Part shown: one piece after another, positions 30,374-37,958 of the stretch
How positions within the stretch are numbered: position 1 is the first letter of the stretch
Layout: the number at the start of each line of letters is the position of its first letter
Virus record (IMG/VR): IMGVR_UViG_3300012354_000003
Span: 1-43,150 of that record
Direction: 5' to 3' (one strand)
DNA: 43,150 nucleotides
Source: a virus
Notes under the pieces: model-generated
Database searches by the model: none
What the model was told of the DNA's origin: nothing
Seen by the model: the letters and a program-made list of their open reading frames with translations, nothing else
Position numbers and translations under genes: made by a program

Positions 30374-30670
30374 TTATAGTCCTAGCTTAGCTTTATTAGT
30401 ACGGATACGGTGAAGTGCATGCTCGGCACTTTCGAGGATCTTCCCCTCATAGTGCGTGCTGCTTTTATCCGCTTCTAGTACGAGATGGTCAATTATATCG
30501 GAGATGAGTTGCTTGATCTCCGCTTTAGCTTCCAGGATAGGACGATTACTACTAGATAATTGCCTGGCATGTTGCCCACCAACAGAATAAAGCTCCCATA
30601 CTAGGCGCTCGATATATTTATCAAGATTTAGCTCTGGTTTCCAACGAGGCTTTAGTTCTTCGCTAGTCAT
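30374..30670 (-). CDS. Helical protein (98 aa)
   Basis: LNLDKYIERLVWELYSVGGQHARQL followed by helices with Lys/Glu. Overlaps the upstream gene by 8 bases. No family recognised. Confidence 0.55.
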   Translation of the reverse strand: MTSEELKPRWKPELNLDKYIERLVWELYSVGGQHARQLSSSNRPILEAKAEIKQLISDIIDHLVLEADKSSTHYEGKILESAEHALHRIRTNKAKLGL

Positions 30671-30872
30671 GAGACTCTCCCTTAAGCTCGTGTTGTATCC
30701 TGTCGGCCCAATCGTTGCTGAATAAAAACCATTCTCTTAGGGTATCGCAAGTATAGATGTCAGTTTTTCCACATCGCCAACACGAGCCATGGGCATGCAA
30801 CCAGCTACCCACAATCTCAGTTTCATAATGCCAGTGATGAAGGCCGAGCTTGCAACGAAGAGGTTTGCTCAT
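30663..30872 (-). CDS. DUF1660-like Cys/His protein (69 aa)
   Basis: C-K-L-G-L-H-H-W-H-Y at the N-terminus and C-W-R-C-G-K near residue 35 resemble small phage proteins of the DUF1660 kind (C-x-L-G-x-H...C-x2-C-G), probably zinc-binding. Confidence 0.6.
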   Translation of the reverse strand: MSKPLRCKLGLHHWHYETEIVGSWLHAHGSCWRCGKTDIYTCDTLREWFLFSNDWADRIQHELKGESHD

Positions 30873-31009
30873 ATCTCAACCCCACTCGAATCACAATAGA
30901 AGCAATCCGTATTCCTGCAATAGGTCGTCTCGTAAAGCAGGCCAGTTATTTGCCCCAGCTCGGTTCCACATCGCGGGCATAGCTCGTCTATGGCTATAAT
31001 TGTTGTCAT
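30869..31009 (-). CDS. Small zinc-ribbon protein (46 aa)
   Basis: MTTIIAIDELCPRCGTELG start; C11-x2-C14 and C31...C36-x2-C39 form a zinc ribbon. ATGA overlaps both neighbours (31006-31009, 30869-30872). Function unknown. Confidence 0.6.
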   Translation of the reverse strand: MTTIIAIDELCPRCGTELGQITGLLYETTYCRNTDCFYCDSSGVEI

Positions 31010-31320
31010 TCTAGCCCGCTCGCACGCTTAGCGGCCTTAAGGTAGAAGTCAGCCCAAGTTGCTAGCGTCCCATCATCGCATACAAGATCACTATTGGACG
31101 ATTGGAGTTCATGGCTGAAGCGGTCATACCAAGCCTGACCCGTCATAATATTATTGACTGTGAATCCTTGAAGACCAATAGCATTAGTGTCCACCCACCC
31201 AGCATCTTTAAAGGCTTGTTTGATAAGCTCCACATAATCATCTGTTTTGACATCCGGCTCATCCTCTATGCCACCATCAATGAGCAGGGCTCGTAGCCTT
31301 TTATCTAAATCACTTGCCAT
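31006..31320 (-). CDS. Hypothetical protein (104 aa)
   Basis: Acidic, helical N-terminal half (DLDKRLRALLIDGGIEDEP...YVELIKQAFKDAGW), C-terminal W-A-D-F-Y-L-K-A-A. Unrecognised; coupled. Confidence 0.55.
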   Translation of the reverse strand: MASDLDKRLRALLIDGGIEDEPDVKTDDYVELIKQAFKDAGWVDTNAIGLQGFTVNNIMTGQAWYDRFSHELQSSNSDLVCDDGTLATWADFYLKAAKRASGLE

Positions 31321-31516
31321 TATTAGCCTCCGGCTCGGTGATCCCTAGATTTTCGCCCAACAGATCCCAGCTACATTTGCGAGGCTCTGGCTTAGGTATA
31401 AGTCCAGAATCCCGAAGTCTTTTAGCCTGTTCTAACGATAATATAAGAGTTGGCTCATACACGTGCTCCTTGCCGGAGTTTAAGAAATCATCAATCGCTT
31501 TTTCAGTGAGCTCCAT
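31310..31516 (-). CDS. Hypothetical protein (68 aa)
   Basis: ELTEKAIDDFLNSGKEHVYEP, then S-L-E-Q-A-K-R-L-R-D. Overlaps the next gene by 11 bases. Unrecognised. Confidence 0.5.
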   Translation of the reverse strand: MELTEKAIDDFLNSGKEHVYEPTLILSLEQAKRLRDSGLIPKPEPRKCSWDLLGENLGITEPEANNGK

Positions 31517-31536
31517 TCTTCCTCCTATAATACGCC

Positions 31537-31794
31537 TTACTTACACCCTTTTACGAGACATTTGCCCTTGGGTTGGTAATGTTGGCAAACTTCTTCCTTG
31601 TACGTACCGTCAAAATTAGTCCTGAATATTTTACCCATCTTAGAGACCGCCACACCATCGTCTGCAATAATATCTTTTAATCCTTCAAATGCGAGATCAG
31701 GATTGAGTGCACAATGCAACCACTCCGGCTTATTCTCGATAGCCTTCCATTTAGCTTCGTCTTCGTTGCGTATCCAGATGGTTACTTTAGGCAT
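31537..31794 (-). CDS. Small protein with RHH-like start (85 aa)
   Basis: ATG 31792-31794. MPKVTIWIRNEDEAKWKAI opens like many phage ribbon-helix-helix or Arc-type proteins. C-terminal C-Q-H-Y-Q-P-K-G-K-C-L-V-K-G-C could bind zinc. DNA binding is a guess. Confidence 0.5.
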   Translation of the reverse strand: MPKVTIWIRNEDEAKWKAIENKPEWLHCALNPDLAFEGLKDIIADDGVAVSKMGKIFRTNFDGTYKEEVCQHYQPKGKCLVKGCK

Positions 31795-32014
31795 CCTTTT
31801 TGAGCTTTCTCTCGTAAATCCTGGCTGTCTTCTCGCCAAACCACTCAGGTTCCACAGTAAACACAAAACTACTATCACCTATCTTTACCCTAGGCTGAAT
31901 GTAACTTTTGCCTACGATTTTCCCATTGACCGCTTCAACCCCCCAGTCAATCATTTTATCCAAAACTTCATGGATCAAAGCCCGTTGATAGTAAGAAAGT
32001 TTCACTTTAGTCAT
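31787..32014 (-). CDS. Hypothetical protein (75 aa)
   Basis: KVKLSYYQRALIHEVLDKMIDW, then beta strands (KIGDSSFVFTVEPEWFGEKTAR). Overlaps the next gene by 8 bases. Unrecognised. Confidence 0.55.
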   Translation of the reverse strand: MTKVKLSYYQRALIHEVLDKMIDWGVEAVNGKIVGKSYIQPRVKIGDSSFVFTVEPEWFGEKTARIYERKLKKDA

Positions 32015-32051
32015 ATATACATACTACCACGTACGCCGCCATGCGTCCATC

Positions 32052-32324
32052 TTAGACAACCTCCTTCGGCGGCTTATCACTCAAATTAAAGTAATACCAA
32101 AAGTTACACCGCCCGATCCCCGTAGGACTGCGCCCACCACACCGATGCCCAACCAATCGCTTATCCGTATTCCGCATATCGAAGAAGTCTGTCATCGACT
32201 GCACTTCATCATTCACCAGCTCTGTTACGGGGTACTGACAATGTGGACAGTGCCATGTCCAATACCTCGGCCGATCAGTCCGCATCAAATTAACTAATAT
32301 CCTGTAACGCAAATCACGCTCCAT
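32052..32324 (-). CDS. Zinc-ribbon protein overlapping terL end (90 aa)
   Basis: ATG 32322-32324 lies inside the last codons of the large terminase gene. W-H-C-P-H-C-Q-Y-P and a second Cys pair (H-R-C-G-G-R...G-R-C-N-F-W) give a probable zinc ribbon. Small Cys proteins beside terminase genes are common; function unknown. Confidence 0.55.
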   Translation of the reverse strand: MERDLRYRILVNLMRTDRPRYWTWHCPHCQYPVTELVNDEVQSMTDFFDMRNTDKRLVGHRCGGRSPTGIGRCNFWYYFNLSDKPPKEVV

Positions 32325-33915
32325 AATCCATCCTTTCAAAGGTATCCTCCACGGCCTTATCTAATGTTGTTTGATATCTCCCGTTTTCTGTCACCGTATC
32401 AGTGATCGGCGCATTACTCGCATCGAACTGCGGCTCGATGAATGTTGATACACCGCCCATGACCCGGCTCAGCCCTATGCGGCAATATGCTGTCGCGAAA
32501 CTAAAATCACTTAACTGCCCCTCCTTTTTTAACCACTCACTTTTAATACGGCCGTCCTCTTCCTCGACAGTCGTCCGGTAAATATTCTGCCAATCTTTGA
32601 TATAGTCCTCCAGCTCATACGGCCGCTCGCGAAATAATAGCCTAGCTTCAGCAATCTCAGTCGCCACCGTATCGAGTAGTCGCGTGCGGTCCGCGTATAC
32701 CACGCTATCTTTCCACTGCAAAATCTCCATGCCATCCATCTGCTTGAAATAACATAGGTACCAGTCATGATACTTGGCCGCCATCTTCTTCGGCATAGTC
32801 GAGTAAGGATTCGGATCACACACCACCACAGCATCGTACATCAGCTTCAAATGCTCGATCTCTTCCCAACTCTTAGCCTTACCATGCGCAAACATGCCCT
32901 GAGCCGTTGCAGCCACCCAAATCTGCTCAGACACGTTCTGGTCCACCCCAATCGCTACGTTGATGCGAGGGATGCTGCTGGGGGCGCAAGCACGCAGGAT
33001 TGTCTCACGATTCACCACCATGTCTGAAGGCGTGTAAGCCTTCCCCAGTACAAAGTTATAGAAGAAGTCGATGCTAGAATCATCTTCCTGTTCTAATATG
33101 CGCTCAGCGGTTACCCAAGGCGCCATCATCTGAGAGAACCAATAGCCATGCCTATTACGTGATGGAAATCGCGCCACCCACTCACCATTACGCCGGTCAG
33201 CGTCATCAATAGCCTTATGGCACTTACCACACGCATATATCTTGGCCTTCTTGTCAACGAAGTGTGCTTTAGATGCCTCATCCTTCTCGAAGTCCATGAA
33301 CCATCTGTGACCACAATGATGACATTTGACGAACCAATGCCGTTGATCTGAGTCCTGAAATAACGAATCAACTCCAAACCCCACAGCGCTAGGATTAGAG
33401 AATCGCCACCGCCAGGCATAGGGCGATGCCTGCAAACGCGAGTCATAGGTATTCAAGACGTTCATATCCATGCAACGGTCATACTCGTCAATCACTAACA
33501 GGTCAGCGGATGTACTGATAGCTTCTCGCTGGCTCGCCGATCCTTTGTAGTGGATAAACCTATCGCCAATCTGTTTGAGTGTTACGGAATCTTTGCTAAC
33601 AAACTTCTGGATAACACTGTTAGACGCAATCAACGGATCAATCTTAGGGTTAACAAAGCTCTTCACAATGTCCTGTGTTGGTAACACATAGATCGTGTTG
33701 AGGTTCTTGTAACGTGCTAACCAAAACGACTTAAGGATCGCTAGCACACTAAATCCCACCTGTGCCGACTTCTTTACGACAATATCACCATGCATATCAT
33801 CGAAAGGCTCAATCAAAAAGCGGTGATCTTTAAACTCGATAGGTTGCTGGTTTTCATTGATGATTCCATTCGCTACTATCCACGCCGTAGGGGAAATGGA
33901 GTCAAGCTCAGCCAT
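32314..33915 (-). CDS. terL: Terminase large subunit (GpA-like family)
   Basis: 533 aa. N-terminal ATPase: Walker A-like KKSAQVGFS (48-56), Walker B with catalytic acid LLVIDEYD (139-146). A Cys4 zinc finger (C198, C201, C229, C232) is inserted as in GpA-family terminases. C-terminal nuclease with V-A-I-G-V-D325 and V-V-V-C-D367-P. It pumps DNA into the prohead through the portal and cuts it. The gene overlaps the small subunit by 8 bases. Confidence 0.93.
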   Translation of the reverse strand: MAELDSISPTAWIVANGIINENQQPIEFKDHRFLIEPFDDMHGDIVVKKSAQVGFSVLAILKSFWLARYKNLNTIYVLPTQDIVKSFVNPKIDPLIASNSVIQKFVSKDSVTLKQIGDRFIHYKGSASQREAISTSADLLVIDEYDRCMDMNVLNTYDSRLQASPYAWRWRFSNPSAVGFGVDSLFQDSDQRHWFVKCHHCGHRWFMDFEKDEASKAHFVDKKAKIYACGKCHKAIDDADRRNGEWVARFPSRNRHGYWFSQMMAPWVTAERILEQEDDSSIDFFYNFVLGKAYTPSDMVVNRETILRACAPSSIPRINVAIGVDQNVSEQIWVAATAQGMFAHGKAKSWEEIEHLKLMYDAVVVCDPNPYSTMPKKMAAKYHDWYLCYFKQMDGMEILQWKDSVVYADRTRLLDTVATEIAEARLLFRERPYELEDYIKDWQNIYRTTVEEEDGRIKSEWLKKEGQLSDFSFATAYCRIGLSRVMGGVSTFIEPQFDASNAPITDTVTENGRYQTTLDKAVEDTFERMDYGA

Positions 33916-34285
33916 CGTGTGTTTCGCTCTTTAGAAACTCGGTCCACTTACTAGCTAAAGCCGGGTCAACCGGGTTCATATTAACAGGATTCTCGGGATC
34001 ATTACTTAGCTGTAGTTTGGTACCATAGCCATACTTGCCCAATGCGTCAAAGGCTTTCACATCGCCGGCCATCGCTTTGAGGATGAGCGCCCTAATAATG
34101 GCTTTAACAGGGGCACCAGTATATTCTTTCCAGCCTTCTTTCGGGTCAGTAACCCAAGTCGTAAACTCTGGGTCATTCAAGAGATTCTGGATATGAGTTG
34201 AGAGATGGAGTGCGCCCTTTGGCTTATTCCCACGGCGTGGATCATCGCCTTTATTGAAGGGAACTAGATTTCCATCATTTGCCAC
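33908..34285 (-). CDS. terS: Terminase small subunit (probable)
   Basis: 125 aa from GTG 34283-34285 (VANDGNLVPFNKGDDPRRGN). The longer frame up to 34342 runs through an AGAACA box and is rejected. N-terminal N-L-V-P-F-N-K-G-D-D-P-R-R-G-N-K-P-K-G is the DUF5681-like DNA-binding start of many small terminases or packaging regulators. It overlaps terL. Confidence 0.7.
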   Translation of the reverse strand: MANDGNLVPFNKGDDPRRGNKPKGALHLSTHIQNLLNDPEFTTWVTDPKEGWKEYTGAPVKAIIRALILKAMAGDVKAFDALGKYGYGTKLQLSNDPENPVNMNPVDPALASKWTEFLKSETHDG

Positions 34286-34313
34286 TGTAATCTCACTATA
34301 TTTTATTAAGGAG

Positions 34314-34334
34314 TGTTCTAGTTTTGTTCTATTT
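34314..34334. promoter_or_regulatory. AGAACA box, site 5
   Basis: Minus sense AGAACAAAACTAGAACA core, between the terminase leader hairpin and the terS start. Confidence 0.65.
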
Positions 34335-34342
34335 AAATGCAA

Positions 34343-34385
34343 AAACCAAGACTCATTAGATCCTGCGACCTAACTATCTTGGTTT
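34343..34385 (-). terminator. Terminator-like hairpin in the terminase leader
   Basis: Minus strand: AAACCAAGA (34385-34377) pairs with TCTTGGTTT (34351-34343). Inside, TTAGGTC (34373-34367) pairs with GATCTAA (34362-34356) with one G-U on the minus strand and tetraloop GCAG. A T-run of five follows. It starts only about 3 bases after the predicted transcript start of the promoter at 34395-34400, so it looks like an attenuator. Confidence 0.6.
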
Positions 34386-34394
34386 GGTGACGTC

Positions 34395-34400
34395 ATTATA
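34395..34400 (-). promoter_or_regulatory. -10 element of the leftward terminase promoter
   Basis: TAGTATAAT on the minus strand, like cassette C. No good -35 (TAGCAT at 34423-34418). Start near 34388. Confidence 0.5.
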
Positions 34401-34456
34401 CTATAGATTGGGATAAAATGCTACCGAACCGGAGTGCTCATTAATTCTAGCAGACA

Positions 34457-34470
34457 TGCTACTATAGAGG
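34457..34470 (+). promoter_or_regulatory. Extended -10 and ribosome site of the beta-propeller gene
   Basis: TGC-TACTAT (34457-34465) then AGAGG (34466-34470) 7 bases before ATG 34478. The leader would be only about 5-10 bases. Confidence 0.55.
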
Positions 34471-34477
34471 TATTACA

Positions 34478-35407
34478 ATGCGTAACAAAACACGTTTTCT
34501 TGGGATCACGTTAACACTTCTCGCAACGGTTGGTTTGACGTCGCTGTCCATCAATCTACCGCTAACAGATGCTCACGCGCTACCACCCCCAGCGCCTCTC
34601 ACTAATATGAGAATCGAGAGAACTGGTATCATGCTCCAAGATGCCGCCGAATCCTCATGGTTCATCTGGGGCGGCGAGAAATACTACGTCTTCACCGATC
34701 GGGATGCCGTAGGCACTAGTCGGCAAATGAAGATCGTGCGTTTCTCTGACAACACCGTCATCTCAACATTTGGCACGGGCTATGGCTGCCAGGATGCTGT
34801 CGTGCAGGGTGGAACACTCTATGTCTTCGCCACCAACTGCTTTATGGACTTCTCGCACGCCGGTAATAGCATTGTGCGGTTTAGCACCACCAATCTGACA
34901 ACTTGGAGCAGTCCAACAACTATTTATACAGCTGAGTCACAAGCCCAGATTTATAACCTGTCTGTCGTCAAGAACCCCGACCAATACACAATTGCTTACG
35001 AGATCCACCGTTCGTCTGGTTACAGCGCCTACTTCAATATCCGCTTTCTACAGAGCCTCGACGCGACGACCTGGATCAGTAATGGTACAGACCACATTCT
35101 GGCTGACCAAAGCTGCCCTGATCTCCACTGGAGCGACGGCAAGTACTATATCTTCACTGGCCATCGCTCGAACACAGTTGTCAGCTCTACCAATGACTTA
35201 TTCAACTTCTCGACCAGCAGATTACCCGTCCTAAAGCCCATTTATGAGTTTGAGGACGACCACACCAGCGATCCCGACCTAATCGAAGACAGCGGTAAGG
35301 TATATATCCTCTATTCGGTTAACGACCAGAGCACCTACATGCGCGAGACATATGCGACGTACAATGGAACCATGGCTCAGCTGCTCAGCATCTATCCTGG
35401 TCTGTAA
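34478..35407 (+). CDS. Secreted beta-propeller protein (glycosidase-like)
   Basis: 309 aa. N-terminal signal peptide: MRNKTRFLGITLTLLATVGL then a small-residue region to about residue 35 (A-H-A-L). The mature part has repeated blade-like strands: SWFIWGGEKYYVFTDRDAVG, G-G-T-L-Y-V-F-A-T, W-S-D-G-K-Y-Y-I-F-T-G and G-K-V-Y-I-L-Y-S-V. This looks like a five-bladed propeller of the GH43/GH32/GH130 type. D-A-A-E-S-S-W and S-C-P-D-L-H-W could supply acids, but catalytic residues are not certain. It is a lone plus-strand gene with its own promoter and terminator beside the packaging genes, as expected for a moron acting on surface glycans. Confidence 0.75.
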   Translation: MRNKTRFLGITLTLLATVGLTSLSINLPLTDAHALPPPAPLTNMRIERTGIMLQDAAESSWFIWGGEKYYVFTDRDAVGTSRQMKIVRFSDNTVISTFGTGYGCQDAVVQGGTLYVFATNCFMDFSHAGNSIVRFSTTNLTTWSSPTTIYTAESQAQIYNLSVVKNPDQYTIAYEIHRSSGYSAYFNIRFLQSLDATTWISNGTDHILADQSCPDLHWSDGKYYIFTGHRSNTVVSSTNDLFNFSTSRLPVLKPIYEFEDDHTSDPDLIEDSGKVYILYSVNDQSTYMRETYATYNGTMAQLLSIYPGL

Positions 35408-35412
35408 ATCAT

Positions 35413-35458
35413 AAAGCCCCGGTCAACCACCATTACAAGTCAGACCGAGGCTTTATTT
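35413..35458 (+). terminator. Intrinsic terminator after the beta-propeller gene
   Basis: AAAGCC-CGGTC (35413-35424) pairs with GACCG-GGCTTT (35443-35454), one or two bulged bases, then TATTTATT. The A/T-rich arms may also stop leftward transcription from the 82-aa gene. Confidence 0.8.
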
Positions 35459-35475
35459 ATTCTAACTGCACAATA

Positions 35476-35724
35476 TTAATCGGTCATGACATCGATATCC
35501 ACACCTTTGGGATACTTCATGATGATGGATTTCTTAAAGAACATATCCAGGGATGTACCTGGTTCGATCAACCCGTTATTGTCTCGTACTCGGCCAACAA
35601 AGGCCAAATCAACTGTAATACGTAGTTTGTGACCATCGTAGAACTCTGCTATTCCTGGGTGTGGTTCTTCCATTGAAATACCAATTAGAACACCAGGACC
35701 AGCCTTAACAATTCTTTCTTCCAT
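35476..35724 (-). CDS. Hypothetical protein (82 aa) with its own regulated promoter
   Basis: Beta-rich: E-R-I-V-K-A-G-P-G-V-L-I-G-I-S and G-H-K-L-R-I-T-V-D-L-A-F-V-G-R. Acidic C-terminus. No family recognised. It is the only gene between a strong promoter with switch-like leader (35749-35884) and a terminator, so it is separately controlled. Confidence 0.6.
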   Translation of the reverse strand: MEERIVKAGPGVLIGISMEEPHPGIAEFYDGHKLRITVDLAFVGRVRDNNGLIEPGTSLDMFFKKSIIMKYPKGVDIDVMTD

Positions 35725-35748
35725 ACCAGCCTATCTTTTAGTTTAAAT

Positions 35749-35850
35749 AAAAAAGGACGACCGTGCGGTTGTCTACACCTACAGCTGGAGTTGTCTCCGA
35801 GCTTACACGGTCGCCCATTCATGGAGATAACTTAAGCTGTAGTGTAGACA
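35749..35850 (-). promoter_or_regulatory. Switch-like leader: terminator versus 5'-end pairing
   Basis: Minus strand: GGGCGACCGTG (35816-35806) pairs with CACGGTCGTCC (35765-35755), followed by T6 (35754-35749), an intrinsic terminator. The 16 bases at the predicted 5' end (35850-35835) are complementary to 35786-35770, inside the terminator loop, with one bulge. Forming the second helix would topologically hinder the first, so it may act as antiterminator. Confidence 0.65.
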
Positions 35851-35855
35851 GGACG

Positions 35856-35884
35856 ATTATACCATTCCCATACGACCGCACCAA
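35856..35884 (-). promoter_or_regulatory. Sigma-70 promoter before the switch-like leader
   Basis: Minus strand: TTGGTG (35884-35879), 17-bp spacer, TG-G-TATAAT (-10 at 35861-35856). Predicted start near 35849. The -35 lies in a 10-bp inverted repeat (about 35872-35905, ACGGCCGCAC with GTGCGGTCGT in minus sense, one G-U). Confidence 0.75.
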
Positions 35885-35913
35885 CATCTCGAAAGTGCGG
35901 CCGTAAAGAAATG

Positions 35914-36126
35914 CTATATCTTCTTCTGGCTCGTCAGATGGTAGTGGGGGCAGTAGAGGCATTTGTACGAGCGCAGACCGTGCTTAGCGGCAGCTACATC
36001 AGCTTCAAACTCAGTGTCATAGCCGATCTTATTCAGGCAGCCGCGCAGTTCTTTTTGGTCAATATCTTTCCGGGCGCTCTTAATGATGTTGTTGAGCTTT
36101 TTGTAGATCTTATCATAGCTACTCAT
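35914..36126 (-). CDS. Small zinc-finger-like protein (70 aa)
   Basis: ATG 36124-36126 (MSSYDKIYKKLNNIIKSAR); overlaps the 77-aa gene by 8 bases. C-terminal Y-K-C-L-Y-C-P-H-Y-H-L-T is the phage C-x2-C...H-x-H-L-T zinc pattern. Last gene of the large accessory operon. Confidence 0.6.
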   Translation of the reverse strand: MSSYDKIYKKLNNIIKSARKDIDQKELRGCLNKIGYDTEFEADVAAAKHGLRSYKCLYCPHYHLTSQKKI

Positions 36127-36352
36127 AATGTGCGTCATTGATCTTCTCTGCCTGCAACATCGCCACCTTATCCAGCACAAGCGATTGTAGCTCTTCTTCG
36201 CTAAACTCAATCTTGGGCACGACAACTTGATCGACCAGAGCCTTTACTAGCTGGTGACGTACTTCTTGTTTCACTGTTCTGGTGATCCAGTCCAGGTTAT
36301 TCGAAAGGTCGGTGTCAAGCCAGTTGTCTGGTAGTTCTATTAGTACTTTCAT
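36119..36352 (-). CDS. Hypothetical protein (77 aa)
   Basis: MKVLIELPDNWLDTDLSNNL, helical middle (TRTVKQEVRHQLVKALVDQ). Typical phage accessory small protein with IxLPDxW start. ATGA coupling to the upstream gene. Confidence 0.55.
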   Translation of the reverse strand: MKVLIELPDNWLDTDLSNNLDWITRTVKQEVRHQLVKALVDQVVVPKIEFSEEELQSLVLDKVAMLQAEKINDAHYE

Positions 36353-36627
36353 CCCAACTTCTCCAATTCCTCATTAATGATGGAGCGTACTCTTTCAAGC
36401 GCATGATTATGCCCGTTTTTGAATGCGGTGGGGACCTCTAGGTTTTTATCTCTGTCGTCTAGTGATTGGGGCAGCCTCTCCAACAGCGCAGTAGCTTGAG
36501 CCTTGCGGTCGGCGGCAATCCAGCGAGCTAACGCCTCAACACTAACCACCACGTCATCACTGGGGCCAATTGCACGTACTGGGAGGCCAGGGAATTGTGT
36601 TTTTATTTCTAGCTTGTTTTCGCTCAT
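36349..36627 (-). CDS. Hypothetical protein (92 aa)
   Basis: V-S-V-E-A-L-A-R-W-I-A-A-D-R-K-A-Q-A-T-A and K-N-G-H-N-H-A-L-E-R-V-R. Helical. The F-K-x-G-x-N-x-A motif is common in small phage proteins. Unassigned. Confidence 0.55.
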   Translation of the reverse strand: MSENKLEIKTQFPGLPVRAIGPSDDVVVSVEALARWIAADRKAQATALLERLPQSLDDRDKNLEVPTAFKNGHNHALERVRSIINEELEKLG

Positions 36628-37130
36628 ATCTGTCTTTCTAAAATATTAAGAGGCATTGACCATCTCTTAGCCCATTCTTTATTGCGCACCTCAGCATGAG
36701 CATCGGCATGATGCTGCCAACAAAGCCATTTGCCAACAAGCCATTTATCGGGTGCATATCCTTCGCCATGATGAAATTGCGAATTGATATTTTGACATAC
36801 TTCACAGGGGGATTTAAGGAGATGCCCTTTTTTGACAGCTTCTGCCACGGCGGTGCGGGCCTTCAGCTTATTAGGGGACTGTTCTTTATCTCTATGATAT
36901 ACACGATTGTACCTAGCCCGGTAGTCATCCATATGGGATTTACGATTATCCTCGTGCCGTTGTTTTATGATTTCACGATTTTCACGATAGCGCTTGCGGT
37001 CATATAGGCTCTTGCAAACTTTGCACTTCCTATCACGCCATCTCTGCATTTTATGGAAGTCTGCTAGAGGCCGTCTGACTCTGCATTTTATACAGAGCTT
37101 GGAGTCATCCTCTGGTGTACTATCCTTCAT
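36624..37130 (-). CDS. HNH-like nuclease with N-terminal zinc knuckle
   Basis: 168 aa. C-I-K-C...C-K-V-C at 13-42 (zinc knuckle), a basic helix (LYDRKRYRENREIIKQRHED), then C-E-V-C...N-S-Q-F-H-H-G-E-G-Y and W-L-C-W-Q-H-H-A-D-A-H, matching HNH endonucleases of phage accessory regions. Coupled at both ends, so probably a phage DNA-metabolism nuclease or domesticated homing enzyme. Confidence 0.75.
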   Translation of the reverse strand: MKDSTPEDDSKLCIKCRVRRPLADFHKMQRWRDRKCKVCKSLYDRKRYRENREIIKQRHEDNRKSHMDDYRARYNRVYHRDKEQSPNKLKARTAVAEAVKKGHLLKSPCEVCQNINSQFHHGEGYAPDKWLVGKWLCWQHHADAHAEVRNKEWAKRWSMPLNILERQI

Positions 37131-37348
37131 TGCCCCGCACCTCCTATGGTGTTTGAGAGTTCGTATTTCCTGTAAGCATCTTGGACACTCTTTTGGTCAG
37201 CCAAAGGATTATTGGCAATCTTTTCATATCTCTCTCGATTGCTGGCCATCACCACTGGGCACTGATGGATATAATCTGATGCTGGTAGCGGGGCGGCACA
37301 GTGCTGGCATGGCTTTTGAATTTTAGCCTCTGGTGTACTATTACTCAT
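37127..37348 (-). CDS. Small Cys protein (73 aa)
   Basis: N-terminal C-Q-H-C and a later C-P-V pair around H-Q-C. Possible zinc binding. Unrecognised; ATGA overlap both sides. Confidence 0.55.
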   Translation of the reverse strand: MSNSTPEAKIQKPCQHCAAPLPASDYIHQCPVVMASNRERYEKIANNPLADQKSVQDAYRKYELSNTIGGAGQ

Positions 37349-37707
37349 GAAGATACTCCCTTATGTTGGTAACTGACCCGGTCAAATTGATGTTTATGCT
37401 TCCAGCCGCGTCTAACAAACCAGTCAACAAGTCGCTTATTTATTAAGTGTTTAACATACAGTTTATAGCCCACATCCTCAGCCCCATCTTCAAGATATTC
37501 TATAAATCGTTGAAAATCTCCGTTATGTGGCATATTATTGCCAATAAATAACAGCTCCAGAGATCGCTTGCCAAGTATTAGATTCCCTTCGACTGTGCCG
37601 AACTTGTAGTTATAGATGCCTTTGGTGGAGATGTTGAATGCTTCCACTCGGTTATCAGAAGTTAGATCGAGATTGTTTAGCACGTCCTGCATGGTTTGCT
37701 TACTCAT
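37345..37707 (-). CDS. Possible GNAT-fold-like protein (120 aa)
   Basis: Contains E-G-N-L-I-L-G-K-R-S-L-E-L-L-F-I and a final K-R-L-V-D-W-F-V-R-R-G-W-K, reminiscent of the last helix-strand of acetyltransferases, but no clear acetyl-CoA loop. Treat as unknown. Confidence 0.55.
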   Translation of the reverse strand: MSKQTMQDVLNNLDLTSDNRVEAFNISTKGIYNYKFGTVEGNLILGKRSLELLFIGNNMPHNGDFQRFIEYLEDGAEDVGYKLYVKHLINKRLVDWFVRRGWKHKHQFDRVSYQHKGVSS

Positions 37708-37958
37708 GATTGCTCCCCTTTCAGGGCGGTTAGTTGGGCTTCTAGCTGGTCGGTCTTCTCAATTATCCACGAGCGACCAGTAGGAACCACGCCTCGGGCT
37801 CTCCCGCCTAATCCAAGGTCATTCTTATACTCAATGATGTATCCTGCCTCAGGGTACCTCTGGGCATGCAACCTTGCTAGTTCTAAAGTCGGTATAGAGC
37901 GTTCAAACCAGTAGGCATTAAGGCCAGTTGAATTTTTATCACTAATAACGTACTCCAT
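37704..37958 (-). CDS. Hypothetical protein (84 aa)
   Basis: ATG 37956-37958 with AAAGGAC upstream; the longer frame has no ribosome site. M-E-Y-V-I-S-D-K-N-S-T-G-L-N-A and basic/acidic C-terminal helix (EKTDQLEAQLTALK). Unrecognised. Confidence 0.55.
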   Translation of the reverse strand: MEYVISDKNSTGLNAYWFERSIPTLELARLHAQRYPEAGYIIEYKNDLGLGGRARGVVPTGRSWIIEKTDQLEAQLTALKGEQS

